Positions 61,824-64,000 of a stretch of DNA of 64,000 nucleotides are shown one piece after another. Source of the stretch: Blumeriella jaapii. Taxonomy: Eukaryota > Ascomycota > Leotiomycetes > Helotiales > Drepanopezizaceae. The translations under genes and the position numbers were made by a program. How positions within the stretch are numbered: position 1 is the first letter of the stretch; every line of letters begins with the position of its first letter. Location: the NCBI GenBank assembly GCA_009599575.1, contig VWND01000008.1, positions 620,001 through 684,000 on the forward strand, written 5' to 3'. The notes under the pieces are model-generated. The model was not told the origin of the DNA, did no database searches, and saw only the letters and a program-made list of their open reading frames with translations.

Positions 61824-62524
61824 CTAAATACATACCTACCTTATGTACTTACCTACCTTCTGTACTGTCTGAACAGCACTGTACACTACAGTACCGTACT
61901 GTGTACTTACTATTGTACAGTACAATACATACGACAGACAGCACAGCGTTTTTCCGGTACAGTAGATTAACCAATTTTTTTTTTCTCTTCTTCTTCTTCT
62001 TCTTTTTTTTTTCGGCTTGGCTTGGTCAAAATGGCAAGGGAAGAAAGTACCTACCTACCTATACCTAGCACCGAAAACCGAAGGTCCGGGAGTCCCTTGC
62101 CACACGAACATCATGGGGCGAGAGCAGAGCCACTGTGCTGTATGTTGTATGTATAAACAGTACAGTACAGTACAGTATAATAGCTACCATCGTAACGCAG
62201 GTAGGTACCTAGGTGTTGTTGCATGGGAACGTCAATAGTACATACCTACCTACCTACCTACCTACCGTACCATACCCAGCAAGCAAGTCCAAAAACAACA
62301 GCGCCGAACCCACCCCGCCGGGAACATGGGATGGGGGAACGCGCTGGACCCCACCCACCCCACCCCACCCAGCCCAACCCAGCCCAGCCCAGCGCCGCCC
62401 AGCGCCGCCGCGTTAGCTTTTCCGAGCCAATTTCAACGGGCGTCGGCGGCGCCATGGCTATTTCACGTCCGGGCGTCGGCCACCTGGGAAGTTCCGTCGA
62501 GGCCAAGGAACGCGGTGGTGCTAC

Positions 62525-62585
62525 AGTACATACACACTGTACACAGCAGTACAGTACAGTACAGTACAGTACATACACAGTACAG
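62525..62585. repeat. ACAGT/ACATAC array
   Basis: Contains acagtacagtacagtacagt runs flanked by tacatacacac. Confidence 0.85.
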
Positions 62586-62697
62586 TCCGTCTCGTCTCGT
62601 CTCGTCGGGTGAAGTGAGAATTTTCGCTCCTCCTCATCCTGTAGGTAAGCGAGCAGCGGGTGAGCGAAATAGCAGACTCTCCCTCCCGCGGACCTGG

Positions 62698-62845
62698 GCT
62701 GGGGGTGCGAGGAGAGAGAGGAGAGGGAGAGAGAGAGAGGAGAGAGAGGAGAGAGAGAGAGAGGAGAGAAGAGGAGATAGAGAGAGATAGAGGAGACTTC
62801 TCTCCTTCTCTCGAGAGAGGAGCTCCTCTCTTCCCTTCCCCAGGA
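62698..62845. repeat. (GA)n tract followed by its pyrimidine-rich inverse
   Basis: About 95 bases of gagaga/gagaggag, then cttctctccttctctcgaga and a short ggagctcc palindrome, so the two arms can pair as a hairpin. Confidence 0.8.
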
Positions 62846-63835
62846 CAGGACCCTTCTTCTTCTTGAGGACTCGTGACCGGGTCGCGGGAGGTGAGTGAGT
62901 GAGTGGTTGAGTACAGTACATGGCGTGACGGTTGGGCATGTATTTTACTGTATTGTATTGTAGGTACTGTGTGTAAGATGTGGGGAAGCATTCCTGACGG
63001 GGTGTCTATTGTATGTATGTACAGTCTTGTACTTACAGTAGTAAGTAGTACGGTGCAGGGCAAGAGAGAGGCTCATTTTGGTCTTTCTGGGAACATCGGA
63101 TGGAATCGGAAGTTCTCGCTTTGCTTTCTACAGTACAGTACAATACACAGTACTGTACAGTACAATACAATACTGTTACAGTAATAGCCGGCACTTAAAA
63201 CAAGACCTTTCTGTCTTGCACGTCCTGTCGGTGGAAAAGTCTCGCCTTAGCGCCCTACACCGACCACTAGCGTAACCGCCCCTGTGGTACTGCACTGTAC
63301 TCGGCGCATCGTCACTGTACTGTACACGGCACCCAATATCACGGATATTAAAGCTTCGGCAACTTTATGCCTCGATGGAGCAAATGCAGAGAAAATAGGA
63401 TCAACAGCCCTAATCATCCTACGAATCACCGACAAAGCTTCGCGAAGCATCCGTGGCGGTGCCCCCACACGCCACCCATTCTGGAAGGCCACAGAAAGGG
63501 TTCTGACCTACAGTATAGTATGTATGTACTTGCGACTCGACTGCCATGCGCCCACCACCGTCACCGGACCGGCAGGCGGTGGGATGCCCCCGACGATGCG
63601 ATCGTTCCGCGATGGTGACGTGACCATGCTTTCCCGATCCCATCCCCCCGGCGACGGCGTGGCGAGAAGGTCAACCCAACACACGGCTCTTCACGCGGTC
63701 GGAGCAGAGCAGACCTCGCGGGTGAGAATTTTCTCCATGCCCATCGAGCTCCACTCCGGCGTGCATCTGGGACCCAGGCTACTCTGTATCTGTACAGTAC
63801 ATACGTACAGTATGTACAGGATCCCCCGTCGCTTC

Positions 63836-63862
63836 CAGGCCCAGGCCCAGGCCCAGGCCAGG
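63836..63862. repeat. GGCCCA hexamer repeat, about 4 copies
   Basis: Reads caggcccaggcccaggccc and continues in the same unit. Confidence 0.85.
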
Positions 63863-64000
63863 GTCCAGCTGGGGTGGGGCGTTTGGGACCGCGACGGGGG
63901 AGAAGAGGAATCGGAGGTGGAGACGTGGAAGTAGGTTTCCATGTGTCGTCATGTCGACGTCGTACTTACCGTCGTGTCGCGAGTGTGGTACTGTACACGT

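Larger units (their letters stand above)
56347..64000. other. Gene-poor tail dominated by GTAC-type microsatellites
   Basis: No supported gene in 7.6 kb. From 56.4 to 59.0 kb the DNA is complex but has only short chance frames. From about 59.3 kb on, GTACAGTAC/GTACTGTAC words and CTAC, GA and CCCA tracts are dense. All long open frames here are translations of 9-base repeats or overlap on both strands. No telomeric TTAGGG array is present. Confidence 0.6.

Noticed and set aside
61525..62068. Val-Gln-Tyr and Cys-Thr-Tyr repeat proteins on opposite strands
   Set aside because: Same reason: translation of the TACAGTATG array and neighbouring pentamers.
63000..64000. Telomere at the end of the window
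   Set aside because: No TTAGGG/CCCTAA repeats; the end is ordinary GTAC-rich DNA.

Overview
The window is nuclear DNA of a filamentous ascomycete (Pezizomycotina). The evidence is the gene content (Rrp42, Ate1, Vps20, dynactin p25, Fta4, a ThrE/PRM10 transporter, indoleamine 2,3-dioxygenase) and the gene structure: many short introns, mostly 46-75 nt, with GT..AG borders and CTAAC-like branch sites. I cannot name the genus. I saw no rRNA, tRNA, CRISPR array or intact transposon.

Layout. 0-4.2 kb: the 3' part of a mitochondrial carrier gene and a DUF2293 gene. 4.8-12.5 kb: VPS20 and RIX7 (divergent), an unrecognised coiled-coil gene, and anthranilate synthase component I (divergent from it). 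13.3-17.8 kb: a small Ala/Pro-tailed protein whose start codon is split by an intron, LSM1 and a Nudix hydrolase. 19.3-26.4 kb: ATE1, a short-chain dehydrogenase, exosome RRP42, a mitochondrial membrane protein and cytochrome c (divergent pair). 27.9-29.7 kb: a decayed Zn2Cys6 transcription factor. 30.4-34.9 kb: a large coiled-coil protein and a secreted GH43 arabinanase. 36.4-41.1 kb: a Rieske-FAD oxidoreductase and indoleamine 2,3-dioxygenase (divergent). 42.8-51.9 kb: two MFS transporters flanking a 36-bp minisatellite, dynactin p25, and a PRM10-like transporter. 51.9-64 kb: a gene-poor tail in which I recognise one gene (kinetochore FTA4) amid dense microsatellites, above all GTACAGTAC/GTACTGTAC words.

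Most genes are housekeeping and there is no biosynthetic cluster. The window holds both the first step of tryptophan synthesis and the first step of tryptophan breakdown. Several genes concern mitochondria (carrier, cytochrome c, the membrane protein beside it, possibly the Rieske-FAD enzyme).

Two themes deserve attention. First, four otherwise conserved genes (DUF2293, RIX7, the mitochondrial membrane protein, FTA4) each carry one net frameshift, three of them at or beside a short homopolymer, which suggests consensus errors in the assembly. Second, the GTAC-based palindromic word recurs in noncoding DNA across the window and forms long arrays and perfect palindromes in the last 12 kb.
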